Below the pieces are notes generated by a model. It saw only the letters and a program-made list of their open reading frames with translations, had not been told where the DNA came from and ran no database searches. A DNA stretch of 64,000 bases, taken from the NCBI RefSeq assembly GCF_964204645.1, contig NC_134034.1, positions 11,680,462 through 11,744,461 of the forward strand, in the 5' to 3' direction. The first letter of the stretch is position 1, and every line of letters begins with the position of its first letter. Positions 29,335 to 40,622 of this stretch are shown here, one piece after another. This stretch comes from Tubulanus polymorphus. Taxonomy: Eukaryota; Nemertea; Palaeonemertea; Tubulaniformes; Tubulanidae. The position numbers and the translations under genes were made by a program.

Positions 29335-32300
29335 CGAAGTCTATAGCGAATTTCTCTCTTATTCTTTATCATCGAACACGCGTACGTGCAGCTGCGGTGA
29401 TCATCTCGACGCGACGCAGCAGCACCAGCGGCACCGGGGGCTGGGGCGGTAAGAAAAAACGCCCGGCGCCCCGCGTGCCGCTGAATAATAACTACGAAAA
29501 ATACGACGATCATCATCATCACGACCTGCCTCGACCTATTAAATTCCTACCTCCCCGACATTCCTGGGCTGCAGGTATCAGCGCACTCTCTCTCGTCGTT
29601 CATCTCAATGTCTCTCTGTCTCAATGTCTCAATGCTTTATATGTCGTCCGCAGTTAGTAAATAGTAAACAGTAGTAGGCCTACAGTAGACCCCGCTTAAG
29701 TCAGATCCAATCAACTCAGAGATAACTGTTCAACCCTTTCAGTGCGTCTACACCGCAGTGCGATGTATGAATCCGTGATGGATGGTGTATTGATTTAATT
29801 AGTAATTAGTTTTTATCTCTATTGAAAGATGGCAGCACCTGTCAAACATAGTGAATTAACGATACACCGCGCCGCGGTGTATACGCACTATAGTGGTATT
29901 CCCGTTATTCAACACACTAGGGTGGAATTTTTCAAAATTTTCAAATTATCTCCAGCACTATAGGGTATTGACTAATGTCTATTTATTAATTGATGAGACT
30001 TGTTTTTCTGGGATATTTTGCTCACTTTTTGGGGTACATACCTCATTTATGTCTCAACAGAATGCCAAAAATCGCGGACAACAACTGAATATCCGATATA
30101 TTTCCAGTTCTGTACCAATTAGATGGATTGGCAAAAAGACTCCTTAAGTCCAGTTGAATGAGAGAGAAAATCCTCCATTTTGTCAAATTTCTTGGATTTG
30201 AACATTGTTACCATGCCTACGCCACCCTGATTTAGTTGTTGAGACCCCACAAGAAAAATAACTTCATTTCGTAGGCATGGTGACAATGTAAAAATTCAAG
30301 AAATTTCACAAAATGGAGGATTTTCTCTCTCATTCAATTGGACTTAAGGAGTCTTTTTGCCAATCCATCTAATTGGTACAGAACTGGAAATATATCGGAT
30401 ATTCAGTTGTTGTCCGCGATTTTTGGCATTCTGTTAAGACATAAATGAGGTATGTACCCCAAAAAGTAAGCAAAATATCCAAGAAAAACAGGTCTCATCC
30501 ATTAATAAATAGACATTAGTCAGCACTGAAAGGTTAATTAAATCATCAGAGATAACTGTTTAAGTTATCAGAGATAGCTGAGCAGAGATAACTTTAACTC
30601 AGATGATGTTAGTTGAAATATTTGTGTGACACCATAAATAGGCCTGGAATCTAACTTGAATATCACTATAGTCACGAGTTGAAGTCCTATTTGAGCGGAG
30701 TCTACTTTTCATCTACAGCGGAACTCGCTGCTTGCTCTGTGTAAAAAGTTTAACTGTTTCCTAGTAGCGGCCCATCTCTTCACCCATCGCGCCTCGTGGT
30801 GTGCCTGATGTGACTCAACAGAAAAAAAAAACGAATGAAAGATGAATGAAAAACTGTCACGAAATTGAGTCATGAGTGATGACAATTTAATAGGTTATAG
30901 TGATACGGATCAGAAGAGTTCGTTCAACTGATAACATATATTTCTCACTCCCCGGCTAGTTGTACAGTTGTGGGAAAGTCTAAAGCACAAGAACCAAAAT
31001 TTAATTTTTGCGCATCTTCTTGGCCCCACTGGGATTTGAACCCGGATCTCTTACTCGCCAGCGTTTTGTCCTAACCACTAGACCAACGGCGTGTACTGAT
31101 CGACTGAGTGTCCGGTCAATGTGGTGGTCGTTTTACTGTGCTGGCCAGTTATGCGCGTCTGGTTGGTTGTGTCACTATTTACTAACAGTTTCACTATCAT
31201 TATCTGAAGAGCTCGCACTTGGTTTTAGAACCAAAACGAACATTGTAAGATCTAACCCGTTGACTAACTGTGCAGCTGTCTCCTCGACTTCTGCTGATAA
31301 CCTAATGATGTTTTTTTTTTGTTGAAAGCATGATTGTGATGCATGTGATGTTGATACGTATAAGTGTTGAATATTCTCATAATTCAGGGGCTGATCCAGG
31401 AATTTTTAATAGTGCGGGGTGGGGTTAAAAAATCTGAGGCCTATGCGGTACTTAGTACATGAACGCGAGTGCCATAGACGCAGATTCTTTAAGCAGGTTT
31501 AAGGGGCCCCAAGGAAAATTTTGAAAATAACGGATCATTTGTAGGTTCTAGAAACAAAATGACCTGCAATTATTTGCCACTTGATGTGTAATTTTCTTAA
31601 GCCAAGTCGTGAAAATTGTGATGGGGGGAGTAGGGGACCACGGAAGAACCTCTTGGATCCTCCCCGTATGTTTCCCAGGGGCCGGTTGCGTAGTCGTGGC
31701 TTAGACCAATCTAAGACCAACTTAGTTCTATAGACAATCTAACAACTTAAGATCAGTCTTGAGATTTAAGACCACTTTTGGACTTAAGTCACGACTGTGC
31801 AACTGGGCCCCGATGAAAAAAGTGTCCTTGAATCAGAAATACATGGGTTGGAAACTGAGCGGCAGCAGCAGCGGCAGCAGCAGCAGCAGCAGCGGGGCTT
31901 GAGAATGAGATTGAATAATGCAGCATACATTCTCCTGCTCGGTTTGCTGCTCCTATTCTGTTACGAGATGCTTTCTTAACGTAAAAAACGTCGGTCTAAG
32001 GGGTACAGTTAGCAGCACCTACTCTAGTGTTAAGTGAGTCTATTCTGGGGATCTATTTACTCACGCGTGTACCACTGTGAAAGTCGAGTACCTTTAGTTT
32101 AATACATCTGCACTGTAATAATCATAATATTTGGGTTACGGTTTAATATGAATCTAGGTTTGAACAGTCTGAGAAAAAAGTGTGTTCTCTGAGTTCGGTC
32201 TTAGAAAATGTATGATTATCAAATTAGAGTCTACTGTATTTCACAAACTCTTACTCAGTATTTGACACCAACTCTGGGTAGAATTTTACCAGTTTCAACT

Positions 32301-35300
32301 TTACCGCAGTAAGAGACAGAGTCTACTGTATTTCACAAACTCTTACTCAGTATTTGACACCAACTCGGGGTAGAATTTTACCTGTCTCAACTTTACCGCA
32401 GTAAGAGACAGAGTCTACTGTATTTCACAAACTCTTACTCAGTATCTGACACCAACTCGGGGTAGAATTTTACCAGTTTCAACTTTACCGCAGTAAGAGA
32501 CATAGTCTACTGTATTTCACAAACTCTTACTCAGTATTTGACACCAACTCTGGGTAGAATTTTACCAGTTTCAACTTAACCGCAGTAAGAGACAGAGTCT
32601 ACTGTATTTCACAAACTCTTACTCAGTATTTGACACCAACTCGGGGTAGAATTTTACCAGTCTCAACTTTACCGCAGTAAGAGACTGAGTCTACTGTATT
32701 TCACAAACTCTTACTCAGTATCTGACACCAACTCGGGGTAGAATTTTACCAGTCTCAACTTTACCGCAGTAAGAGACAGAGTCTACTGTATTTCACAAAC
32801 TCTCACTCAGTATCTGACACCAACTCGGGGTAGAATTCTACCAGTCTCAGTATTTTTACGGCAGTTAGAGAGAAAGAGCCTATTCGTGCCGATATTAGTC
32901 CTTGATACAGTTTTTAAACCTTGCATGAAAGTCAAGTATTAGCACAATATGATAATGAATTCATGGAAGAAATATATTTCTATCGGTCTCGTACAGTAGC
33001 GTTATCTGTTACCTGTTTACATTTATGAAATAAACCAAACAAAAAACTGAATATTTTATGGAACTTTTTTTTTTTTAAAGAAGTCAAGAGTCCACGTAAC
33101 GTTAACCTCATGTATAGAATTTGCTTTTATTTTCTCTGCAGGGAAGTCATCGAGCAGCGCCTCCTCTGGCGGGGGAGGTGGTGGTGGCGGCGGTGGCGGT
33201 ATGGGCGGCGGTCCACCGGGCCTCGGCGGTCTGTTCGCCGGCGGCATGCCGAAATTACGTTCAACCGGAAACCGATCGGCTACGGGTAGGTGTTCGATAT
33301 TCGTGTAATTTTCGTCCCATTAACAATGCATGTAAATGAATTTACGTTCAGATTTTTTTACGATACTAATATCGTATTTCAATTTGTGTTACACAGTTCG
33401 CTAGGAGTCGTAACTAATTCAATGCAACTGGTTTTTGTCAAATGTTTATCGCGTTTTCTAACCGGCTTTTTACTAGTTTTTGCTTTCAAACCTGTCTCCT
33501 TGTTGCTTTGTATTGAAAACATTTTGATTTTTGTTGCTTTCATTTCGATCACTATTGAGTGAATTGTAGAAATTAATAGAAATGGATTCATATTCAAATT
33601 AAACCCACTCCACTGTGGAACTGGGTCCGGAGACAAATTAAACCCACACAACTGTGGAACTGGGTCCAGAGTCAAATTAAACCCACACAACTGTGGAACT
33701 GGGTCCAGAGTCAAATTAAACCCACACAACTGTGGAACTGGATTTAGAGACAAATTAAACCCACACAACTGCGCATACACAACTGTGGAACTGGGTTTAG
33801 AGACAAATTAAACCCACACAACTGCGGATACACAACTGTGGAACTGGATTTAGAGTCATATTGTATACTGACGAAACTGTGGAACTCGATTCCGAAAAAA
33901 TTGAACCCATACAACTGTGGAACTGGGTTCAGTCAAATTAAACCCACCCGGTTTGTAGTTAGGCCTAAGCGGTAACAGTTTTTAAAACTGGAGTGGTGAT
34001 TTTTCGGAACGGGAAGACAAACTTTTATGGAGAATCGAGAACTTGAATGGCGCAGAATAGAATGTGTAAGTATATGATGTATTATTGGAAGCATGTCACA
34101 TAGCAACACAACAACAGCAGCGGCAGTTACACGTATTATAGCATGAGAACCTGGATGCTTATTCCGTTTAAAACTAACTACCATTAATATCATCACATCG
34201 AATCAATCAAATAAATAAGAACGACAATCCCCTAATTCCACGATAAAAAACCCAAAGCAAAAAAATATAGCTGCAAAGCAGCGATTTTGGGTTTTCTGCC
34301 TAGCAGCATCATTGATATGCCAACCTTTGGAAATTTTTTAGATACAAAATATAGTTGCAAAGCAACGATAACTGGTTTTCTGCCTAGTAGCATCATTAAT
34401 ATGCAAACCTTTGGAAATCATAAACATAAAATGTAGCTGCAAAGCAGCGATATTGGGTTTTCTGCCTAGCACTGTCCTTCAAATTCAGAATGTAGGGAAT
34501 TATAGAAACAGAAAATATTTATATTATCCTTATATATGTTTTATGAGTCTTAAAATTACCCTCAAAATCTACAGGCTCCGATCTAGCGCTATACATATAT
34601 CTGTTAAGAATATCACAATAAAACAAATTCGTTACTTAAGATTTCAATTCATTTCAAATCGTTCATTTTCAACGTCTAAATGACTTATTATTTTTGATTT
34701 CAGGTAAGCTGAAACTGCAGAAAAAAACCTACTAGACTCGACTGACAGCGAAGGGCAGCGCTTTTAAATATAGTTCATGACATTTATGATTCGCTAAATA
34801 TTACAAATATATGATAATTTTTGTAAAATATTTCCGCTTCAGGTTCTTGTTGTTAAATGCTTTATTCGTGATTAAAACGTTACTAATTACCGCAGTTAAT
34901 AATTAAGAAATGTTGATTAACGATTAATTAATTGCGTGTTGAATTCTAATGAAGTTATATTTCATTGTTTACAATAAAAAAAGATTTGAGAAATTTAATT
35001 TATCTGTTTTTTATTTGGTTCAAGCGGCTTATCAATTTATGGCTGCCATCAAATGATCTATAAACATTTTCATCAAAGATGGCTGCCTTACTATCTCCCT
35101 ATGACACCATCAAATTGATAAGCTATCTAATTTGAATAAAGCCGAATGATCATTGATGTCAAAGGGGATTAGGGAAGGGGTGGGCATTATTCTTCAGTAG
35201 TTACGCGGTTTAGATATCCATAGAAACAGTTTCCCGGTTACCCGCGAGGGTAATACCACGGAAATAAAATACCAGTGAAATTAAAATCTGTCCGAGGGTT

Positions 35301-37471
35301 TGTTTTCTCTGTTATCGATGACTGGTGTTGGTCGCACAGCTGTTCTATGAGTATTGGATTCATTCAGGGATTCGTGATATCTCAGTATTCAATAGGGAGC
35401 TGTTTGTCTGCCACGCATCACTACAAAATCAAACTCGTAACTAAATCATCCTTCAGCGTAAGTTACAACATTTTTGCGGTATGTAGTTTAATTTCACTGA
35501 ACACTTGCTTAGACTATATCTTCCAGTTCCACACTTGTGTGGGTTTAATTTGACTCTGGACCCAGTTCCACAGTTGTGTGGGTTTAATTTGTCTCTGGAT
35601 CCAGTTCCACACTTGTGTGGGTTTAATTTGACTCTGGACCCAGTTCCACAGTTGTGTGGGTTTAATTTGTCTCTGGAACCAGTTCCACAGTTGTGTGGGT
35701 TTAATTTGTCTCTGGAACCAGTTCCACAGTTGTGTGGGTTTAATTTGACTCTGGACCCAGTTCCACAGTTGTGTGGGTTTAATTTGACTCTGGAACCAGT
35801 TCCACAGTTGTGTGGGTTTAATTTGTCTCTGGACCCAGTTCCCCAGTTGTGTGGGTTTAATTTGTCTCTGGAACCAGTTCCACAGTTGTGTGGGTTTAAT
35901 TTGTCTCTGGAACCAGTTCCACAGTTGTGTAGGTTTAATTTGTCTCTGGACCCAGTTCCACAGTTGTGTGGGTTTGATTTGACTCTTAATTTGATAATGG
36001 ATTTGTTTCCACTCTGGATCCGATTCCACAGTTTTGCAGGTTTCATTCTACATTCTGCGTGTATGACTCGAATCGAAAAAATTGGTATTTCTAAGTAATC
36101 TTTGTAATTTATATCGCTTTCAGGTAACAGTTCTACAGTTCCGCGTCCACTGAAACCACCTGTAACAAGTGATAAACCTTTCTCTACAGCCAATAATAGC
36201 GTGCCTAACAATAACAGGACTAATACGAGTAGTAGCGGTGGACAACCACCGCCGCCGCCACCTATGGGTGGTAGACCGAACTTTAATCGTATTAACAACA
36301 CAGGTGCTAATAATGTGAAAGACGTGAATCAGAACTCGAAACCCGAACTACCGAATAAAGTGATACCGGGAATGAACTCCAGTCGACCGGGGGCGCCACC
36401 ATCACCTACCGTAAACAACAGACCGGCTCCGACACGCGGTAAACCAGGACCACCTCCGGTACCTCCGCAGCAGCGTCGACCTCCAGCCCCTCCGGCGTGG
36501 AACAAACCCGATACATCTATACCGCCTCCCCCTCCTCCGAGCCGGCCTCCGACCGCTGCCATCACGCCGCCTCCACCCCCGATAGCTTCTATACCGCGCC
36601 AAACTAGCATGAAACGACCTACAAGTTCATCGGGCGGCCGACCTCTACCACCGCCGCCCCCGAATAGAAACGTACCGCCTCCACCCCTGCATAAAGCACC
36701 GCCTTCGAGTCATCGGCCGACAGCTGCCCCGCCCCCGAGACCGCCCTCGAGTCGGCCGCCGCCTCCTCCGCCGCATAGGGGCTCCAGTCAATCGACCGCG
36801 TTACCCCCTCCTCCCCCCTCACCGCGATTACCCCCTCCATCACCTACCACGCGAGCGGCGCCGAATGTACCCCCGCCGCCCCCGTCGAGGAACTCATGGG
36901 CTCCTGCGCCACCGCATCCTCACAACAACAACAACGCAATAAACGGTAATTCAGTTTTTATACTTTGAATTTTATGATGAAATTTTGTCGATCGTTTCGT
37001 GAATAATTTATTTTTCGTGTTTGTGCGTTTTGTAGATTTCGAATCACGGTTTTATTTCCATGACGTGAATGAATTTCCGGCTCCGGCCGATTATCGTAAT
37101 AATCCGAAACATTACCCGAGTAAAAGCAGCCGGAAATCGGGTAAGTATTTATAGAATCTGGGTTTTCCCTCTATTCTAACCGAGTTTCACTTTCCATTGA
37201 GCCAGTTCCACGACCCTGTTCCCGCTGACCCTGTTCCCGCTGACCCTGTTCCCGCTGACCCTGTTCCCGCTGACCCTGTTCCCGCTGACCCTGTTCCCGC
37301 TGACCCTGTTCCCGCTGACCCTGTTCCCGCTGACCCTGTTCCCGCTGACCCTGTTCCCGCTGACCCTGTTGCCACTAAATGACTAATTAGTGTTTCTATT
37401 TTTCAGGTACGAACCAGCAGCCGCGTCCTCCACCCGGAGTCAGAGCTCCTCCACCTCCTCCGATGAGGTGA
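28020..37471 (+). CDS. WIPF: WAS/WASL-interacting protein (WIP/verprolin) homologue
   Basis: WIP proteins bind G-actin through a WH2 motif and hold WASP/N-WASP through a C-terminal segment, controlling Arp2/3-driven actin assembly. Exons: join(28020..28200, 29392..29574, 33142..33285, 36124..36945, 37036..37140, 37407..37471), 1,500 nt, 499 aa, every intron in phase 1. In order: polyproline N-terminus (1-20); WH2 around [20 protein letters not shown] (34-53); an extra exon (61-121); a glycine run, then [17 protein letters not shown] as in vertebrate WIP; a long proline-rich region with many PPPPP profilin/SH3 sites (170-443); and the WASP-binding end [20 protein letters not shown] with YPSK (444-478), closing with PPPPPMR. 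AATAAA at 37519. The extra 61-aa exon has no vertebrate counterpart I know of and could be a cassette exon. Confidence 0.93.
28335..28472. mobile_element. CAGGGGCC-ended MITE (copy 1)
   Basis: The ends CAGGGGCCAGTTGTACAGTC and CATGACTATGCAACCGGCCC (then CTG) are inverted, about 138 bp in all. Internal TTGTTAGATTGGCTATAGA is shared with the arrays at 577 and 12855. In WIPF intron 1. Confidence 0.8.
29109..29222. mobile_element. Small foldback MITE (family copy 2)
   Basis: TTAACCGGTATTACCTTTAA on the left and TTAAAGGTAATACCGATGTA on the right are inverted, with the AACTCAATTCATTTTCAAT centre shared with 13525-13638. Confidence 0.75.
29285..29332. repeat. (TA)n microsatellite
   Basis: A run of alternating TA of about 45 bp, about 60 bp upstream of the extra WIPF exon. 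Confidence 0.95.
29392..29574 (+). other. Candidate lineage-specific cassette exon in WIPF
   Basis: 183 nt, acceptor TGCAG, donor GTATCA, phase 1 at both sides, so inclusion or skipping both keep the WIPF frame. It encodes 61 residues that are basic, then His/Asp rich ([19 protein letters not shown]). Vertebrate WIP goes straight from the WH2 region into the glycine run, so this exon is extra. The long open frame and good splice signals support it; expression is not shown. Confidence 0.65.
29734..30533. mobile_element. TTAA-type MITE carrying a nested TA-type MITE
   Basis: The outer ends CCCTTTCAGTG (29734) and CACTGAAAGG (ending 30533, then TTAA) belong to the family seen at 1-241. The inner 29973-30518 is a complete copy of the TA-flanked 547-bp MITE. 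Removing it leaves an outer element of about 250 bp. The nested order shows that the TA element moved after the TTAA element had landed. Confidence 0.8.
29973..30518. mobile_element. MITE, about 546 bp, TA-flanked (copy 2, nested)
   Basis: Same ends (TAATGTCTATTTATTAATTG and AATAAATAGACATTA) and arms as 2889-3435, with the asymmetric centre (CATGCCTACGCCACCCTGAT) reversed. High identity to copy 1 suggests recent movement. Confidence 0.88.
31008..31092 (-). mobile_element. tRNA-derived SINE head
   Basis: On the minus strand TTGGTCTAGTGGTTAGGA looks like a tRNA D-arm/A-box, and CCGGGTTCAAATCCCAG like a T-arm/B-box, spaced as in a tRNA. The anticodon arm is imperfect, so I call it a SINE or tRNA pseudogene, not a functional tRNA. 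In WIPF intron 2. Confidence 0.6.
31678..31812. mobile_element. CAGGGGCC-ended MITE (copy 2)
   Basis: CAGGGGCCGGTTGCGTAGTC on the left is inverted against GACTGTGCAACTGGGCCCC on the right. The interior carries CTATAGACAATCTAACAACT, the family core. Confidence 0.8.
31863..31895. repeat. CAG trinucleotide run
   Basis: CAGCAGCAG-type run interrupted by CGG, in WIPF intron 2. A frame through it yields glutamines followed by a hydrophobic stretch, but nothing supports expression. Confidence 0.85.
32227..32870. repeat. 92-bp minisatellite, 7 copies
   Basis: Unit of 92 bp with GTCTACTGTATTTCACAAAC, CTCGGGGTAGAATTTTACC and CTTTACCGCAGTAAGAGAC; period verified between 32229 and 32321. In WIPF intron 2, ahead of the glycine-rich exon. 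Confidence 0.93.
33595..33950. repeat. 39-bp minisatellite, reverse orientation, about 9 copies
   Basis: Units with AAATTAAACCCACACAACTG and GGAACTGGGTCCAGAGTC. The array is the reverse complement of the one at 35524-35990 in the same intron (33286-36123). Confidence 0.9.
34240..34490. repeat. Tandem repeat, three copies of about 90 bp
   Basis: Three copies of a segment containing ATAGCTGCAAAGCAGCGAT, GGGTTTTCTGCCTAGCAGC and CAACCTTTGGAAAT. GCTGCAAAGCAGC is itself a small hairpin. Confidence 0.8.
34704..34735 (+). other. Candidate alternative terminal exon of WIPF
   Basis: After acceptor TTTTTGATTTCAG at 34703, the phase-1 frame from exon 33142-33285 would read [10 protein letters not shown] then TAG at 34733-34735. 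AATAAA follows at 34973. Use of this exon would give a short WIPF of about 180 aa, with WH2 and glycine region but no proline-rich or WASP-binding part. It lies between two arrays of opposite orientation (33595-33950 and 35524-35990). Inferred only from signals. Confidence 0.4.
35524..35990. repeat. 39-bp minisatellite, forward orientation, 12 copies
   Basis: Unit CAGTTCCACAGTTGTGTGGG plus TTTAATTTGTCTCTGGAAC, 39 bp (13 codons), so both strands stay open in several frames. Inverted relative to 33595-33950. Confidence 0.93.
37201..37376. repeat. 15-bp minisatellite, 11 copies
   Basis: CCCGCTGACCCTGTT repeated almost without change in the last WIPF intron (37141-37406). Fifteen is a multiple of three, so frames stay open on both strands; it lies between good splice sites and is intronic. 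Confidence 0.93.
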
Positions 37472-37524
37472 AGTCGTACTAATTACCAAAACGAATTATT
37501 TATAGGAAATTATTATGCAATAAA

Positions 37525-38800
37525 ATTTCGAAAAAGCGTGTACCGCGCGCGCAGCACACGCCTGGCACACGCTCGGAGAAGGGGGCACACGCACCTGTTA
37601 GAAATTAAAAAGACACATTTATGAATTTTTAAAGATGATGATTGTAAGAGGCTCACGCCATTGTTAGAGAGCGTGTTGAACTATTATCGCACTTAGGGAA
37701 CGTTCTTAAAGTACATACGCAAAAAATAGAGCTACCGGTATTTTTGAAGGCGCTACTTGGTGGCGCTTCAAACGATATTGCTAATGACCTCAAACCTTAT
37801 GTATGCCAGTAGACGGATTACAAAAATTACGCACATGTCATGCGTGAATGTGGTCGCATGCAGAGCTGCCAACTGTTTACTGATTTTCAGAATTAATAAT
37901 ATTTTATGATAAGAAATACTGATTTGATTTATTTGAAATATGAAAGATGTTACCGAGGGTCTTACTGTTGATTACCGATTAATTTGAACAGAAATATGAA
38001 AGATGTTACCGAGGGTCTTACTGTTGATTACTGATTAATTTGAACAGAAATATGAAAGATGTTACCGAGGGTCTTACTGTTGATAACTGATTAATTTGAA
38101 AAGAAATATGAAAGATGTTCTTACTGTTGATTACCGATTAATTTGAAAAGAAATATGAAAGATGTTCTTACTGTTGATTACCGATTAATTTGAATATTTC
38201 TTTCATATTTCAATGAAATGTTACTGAAAAAATTAAATTCATTTCTGATGACACCACTTTTCAGATGTCGGCAGCCCTGCGCCATGACTTTTTTTGATGG
38301 CTACCTAGCTATGTACGCATATCGGGCGCTTTCGACGGCGAGGTCCTACCTACTGTTACTTGCATATGTACTTTACGGGCGGTTCCTTTCAAACGCGGTG
38401 ATTTTATCATCAAGAATTAATTTATTAAGAGTACATGTGAACCCGTACTGTATACAGATCTGGTTTTATAGATGCCGTTTTTAGACGCTTAGTAATGTGC
38501 TATCGAGGACTTCGGTCGCTGCAAATTTGTTAATACTTCGTTTCTGAAATCGATATCTAGAGATGATTTTAATGTATGCGGTTTGAATATTGAGCTCGTT
38601 TACTGCGCAACTGTTGCCCGGCTCAAAGAACTACGTAATTCGGTCAAAAACTGTAGAACCTGTTCCTGTTCTGTAAAACTGTGTCCTGTTCTGTGGAACT
38701 TGGTTTTGTTGTCTGTTTTTATTGTATGAATCTTCCATCAATAGAGTCTTTATTTCTTTGTAATATTATCAATATCCGAGTGTTTAACTGTTTGATTTAA
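37525..38800. other. WIPF 3' flank, with a 50-60 bp tandem repeat
   Basis: After the AATAAA at 37519 I see no gene. At 37925-38200 a unit with AATATGAAAGATGTTACCGA and CTTACTGTTGATTACCGATT is repeated five times, the last copies shortened by deletion of the GAGGG part. Confidence 0.6.
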
Positions 38801-38805
38801 GCCAA

Positions 38806-39480
38806 ACAGTTGAACTGTTTGAGTGAGGCCGCTCTGTGAGGCTGCTCTCATTCAAAACAGTTGAACTGTTTGAGTGAGGCCGCTCTGTGAGGCTGCTCAC
38901 TCAAACAGTTGAACTGTTTGAGTGAGGCCGCTCTGTGAGGCTGCTCACTCAAATAGTTGAACTGTTTGAGTGAGGCCGCTCTGTGAGGCTGCTCACTCAA
39001 ACAGTTGAACTGTTTGAGTGAAGCTGCTCTGTGAGGCTGCTCACTCAAAACGGTTAAACCGTTTGAGTGAGGCCGCTCTGTGAGGCTGCTCACTCAAACA
39101 GTTCAACTGTTTGAGTGAAGCTGCTCTGTGAGGCTGCTCACTCAAACAGTTGAACTGTTTGAGTGAGGCCGCTCTGTGAGGCTGCTCACTCAAATAGTTG
39201 AACTGTTTGAGTGAGGCCGCTCTGTGAGGCTGCTCACTCAAACAGTTGAACTGTTTGAGTGAAGCTGCTCTGTGAGGCTGCTCACTCAAAACGGTTAAAC
39301 CGTTTGAGTGAGGCCGCTCTGTGAGGCTGCTCACTCAAACAGTTCAACTGTTTGAGTGAAGCTGCTCTGTGAGGCTGCTCACTCAAAACGGTTAAACCGT
39401 TTGAGTGAGGCCGCTCTGTGAGGCTGCTCACTCAAACAGTTCAACTGTTTGAGTGAAGCTGCTCTGTGAGGCTGCTCAGT
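38806..39480. repeat. 48-bp palindromic satellite, about 13 copies
   Basis: Units of mostly 48 bp: GAGGCCGCTCTGTGAGGCTG followed by CTCACTCAAACAGTTGAACT and GTTTGAGT. The second half is a near-perfect palindrome. Variants (CAGTTGAAC, CAGTTCAAC, CGGTTAAACC) keep the palindrome, and 38848-39093 resembles 39041-39334, so a higher-order repeat of about 190 bp is visible. Confidence 0.92.
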
Positions 39481-40300
39481 GAGACTGCTCGCTCAATTCA
39501 ACTATACTGCACTGTACATTCTCATTATAGTAATCTAGTGAATCATGTTAGAAAAGTTGAATGATTTAGTTGTTTACTCGCGACTTCTCGAAGATATACA
39601 GTGCACAGGGGCCGTATTTAAAGTTTGGAGGTGAACTCAAGATCATCTAGTATCCCTGATACTATCAGGGATACTGGATGAGCTAAGATAAAGTTCAGCC
39701 CCAAACTTTAAATATGTGCTCCTGTGATACAAAACCACTAAATTGGTGATGAACCGGGGGTATTGAATTGTAATTATTTTGGTTGCTTTCGTTTCCGCAC
39801 TCGGTAATCTGAACACGTTCGGGGTTGGTTTATAAATCGCGCGTTGCGTCATCCGGAATAATGCGACGACAAGTTTTAAACATTTAAAAACGGCGCTTAC
39901 CTGCGTTATTTCAAATATTCAGGTTTTGTTAATTTTAATTAATATAGATACAATTATTATTATTATTATTATTATTATATTATTAATATTAGAGAGAAAA
40001 GCTATTGTAATATTGTATAGCAGTGGATTTGATTAGTTCGATTGTTAATTAATTAAAGTAGATGATTGTATCGTAGTGTATAAATGTAAAGATATAACGA
40101 ATGACTGATTTCTATTTGTTTAATTTGAAACGAATTATCGAAACGTAAAAATTGAAACGTATTATATTTAAACTGGAGAAGAATAAATTTTCATAAAGAC
40201 AACGCATAATTCAGTGATATTCTTATCATGTACCAACGTGAAGACATGTAGTACAATGGAACCTCGTTACAACGATAGCCTCAACTTATACGATGAAATT
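39480..40300. other. Spacer with a foldback element and an ATT microsatellite
   Basis: Foldback at 39607-39724: CAGGGGCCGTATTTAAAGTT inverted against AACTTTAAATATGTGCTCCT. An ATT repeat lies at about 39956-39984. No gene is recognised. Confidence 0.6.
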
Positions 40301-40339
40301 CCCGGACATCCTTGCGTTCCAGCATTCTCTTAACATCCA

Positions 40340-40540
40340 AACTCATCCTCCCCCGGCAGGGATTCGAACCTGATGGCATCGAGATTATACAACGAGCAAT
40401 CTGATTGATGCCGCCAGTTTTCGTTCGGAAAGCTGCGCATGTACCTGCGCACCCGGTCTACTGATGCAGGGGTTCGTGCCGTGGCTGAGTGTAGCGATGC
40501 CATCAGGTTCGAGTCCCTGCAGAGGGAGGATGATCAAAAC
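40340..40540. mobile_element. Inverted pair of tRNA-like (SINE) segments
   Basis: ATCCTCCCCCGGCAGGGATT, continuing CGAACCTGATGGCATCG, at 40348 is inverted against GATGCCATCAGGTTCGAGTC, continuing CCTGCAGAGGGAGGAT, ending 40532. The plus-strand part GCCGTGGCTGAGTG with GGTTCGAGTCC has A-box and B-box character like a class II tRNA. Not a complete tRNA gene. Confidence 0.5.
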
Positions 40541-40622
40541 TTGGAATATGCAACACTGTACTCGAAGTGCAGTGAAAATCCTCCAGAGGCGCTGAAATCC
40601 GAAATGGGCTTAACTGCACTAA

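Noticed and set aside
31797-31979. 60-aa frame with a glutamine run and hydrophobic end
   Set aside because: It starts inside the end of a MITE and includes a CAG microsatellite. It lies in a WIPF intron with no support.
35453-36301. Long frames on both strands over the 39-bp array
   Set aside because: Thirteen-codon periodicity of a minisatellite keeps all frames open. The region is a WIPF intron.
36329-36843. Minus-strand Gly/Arg-rich frames
   Set aside because: Antisense shadows of the proline-rich WIPF exon.
37187-37382. GTGSA / DPVPA repeat proteins
   Set aside because: 15-bp minisatellite within the last WIPF intron, bounded by good splice sites.
38848-39334. Two nearly identical SEQPHRAASLKQFN frames
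   Set aside because: Translation of the 48-bp palindromic satellite. No start context or homology.
38806-39480. CRISPR array
   Set aside because: Regular units but no unique spacers. It is a satellite with palindromic units.
40460-40540. Functional tRNA-Leu/Ser gene
   Set aside because: A- and B-box-like words are present, but acceptor and anticodon arms do not pair and spacing is too short.
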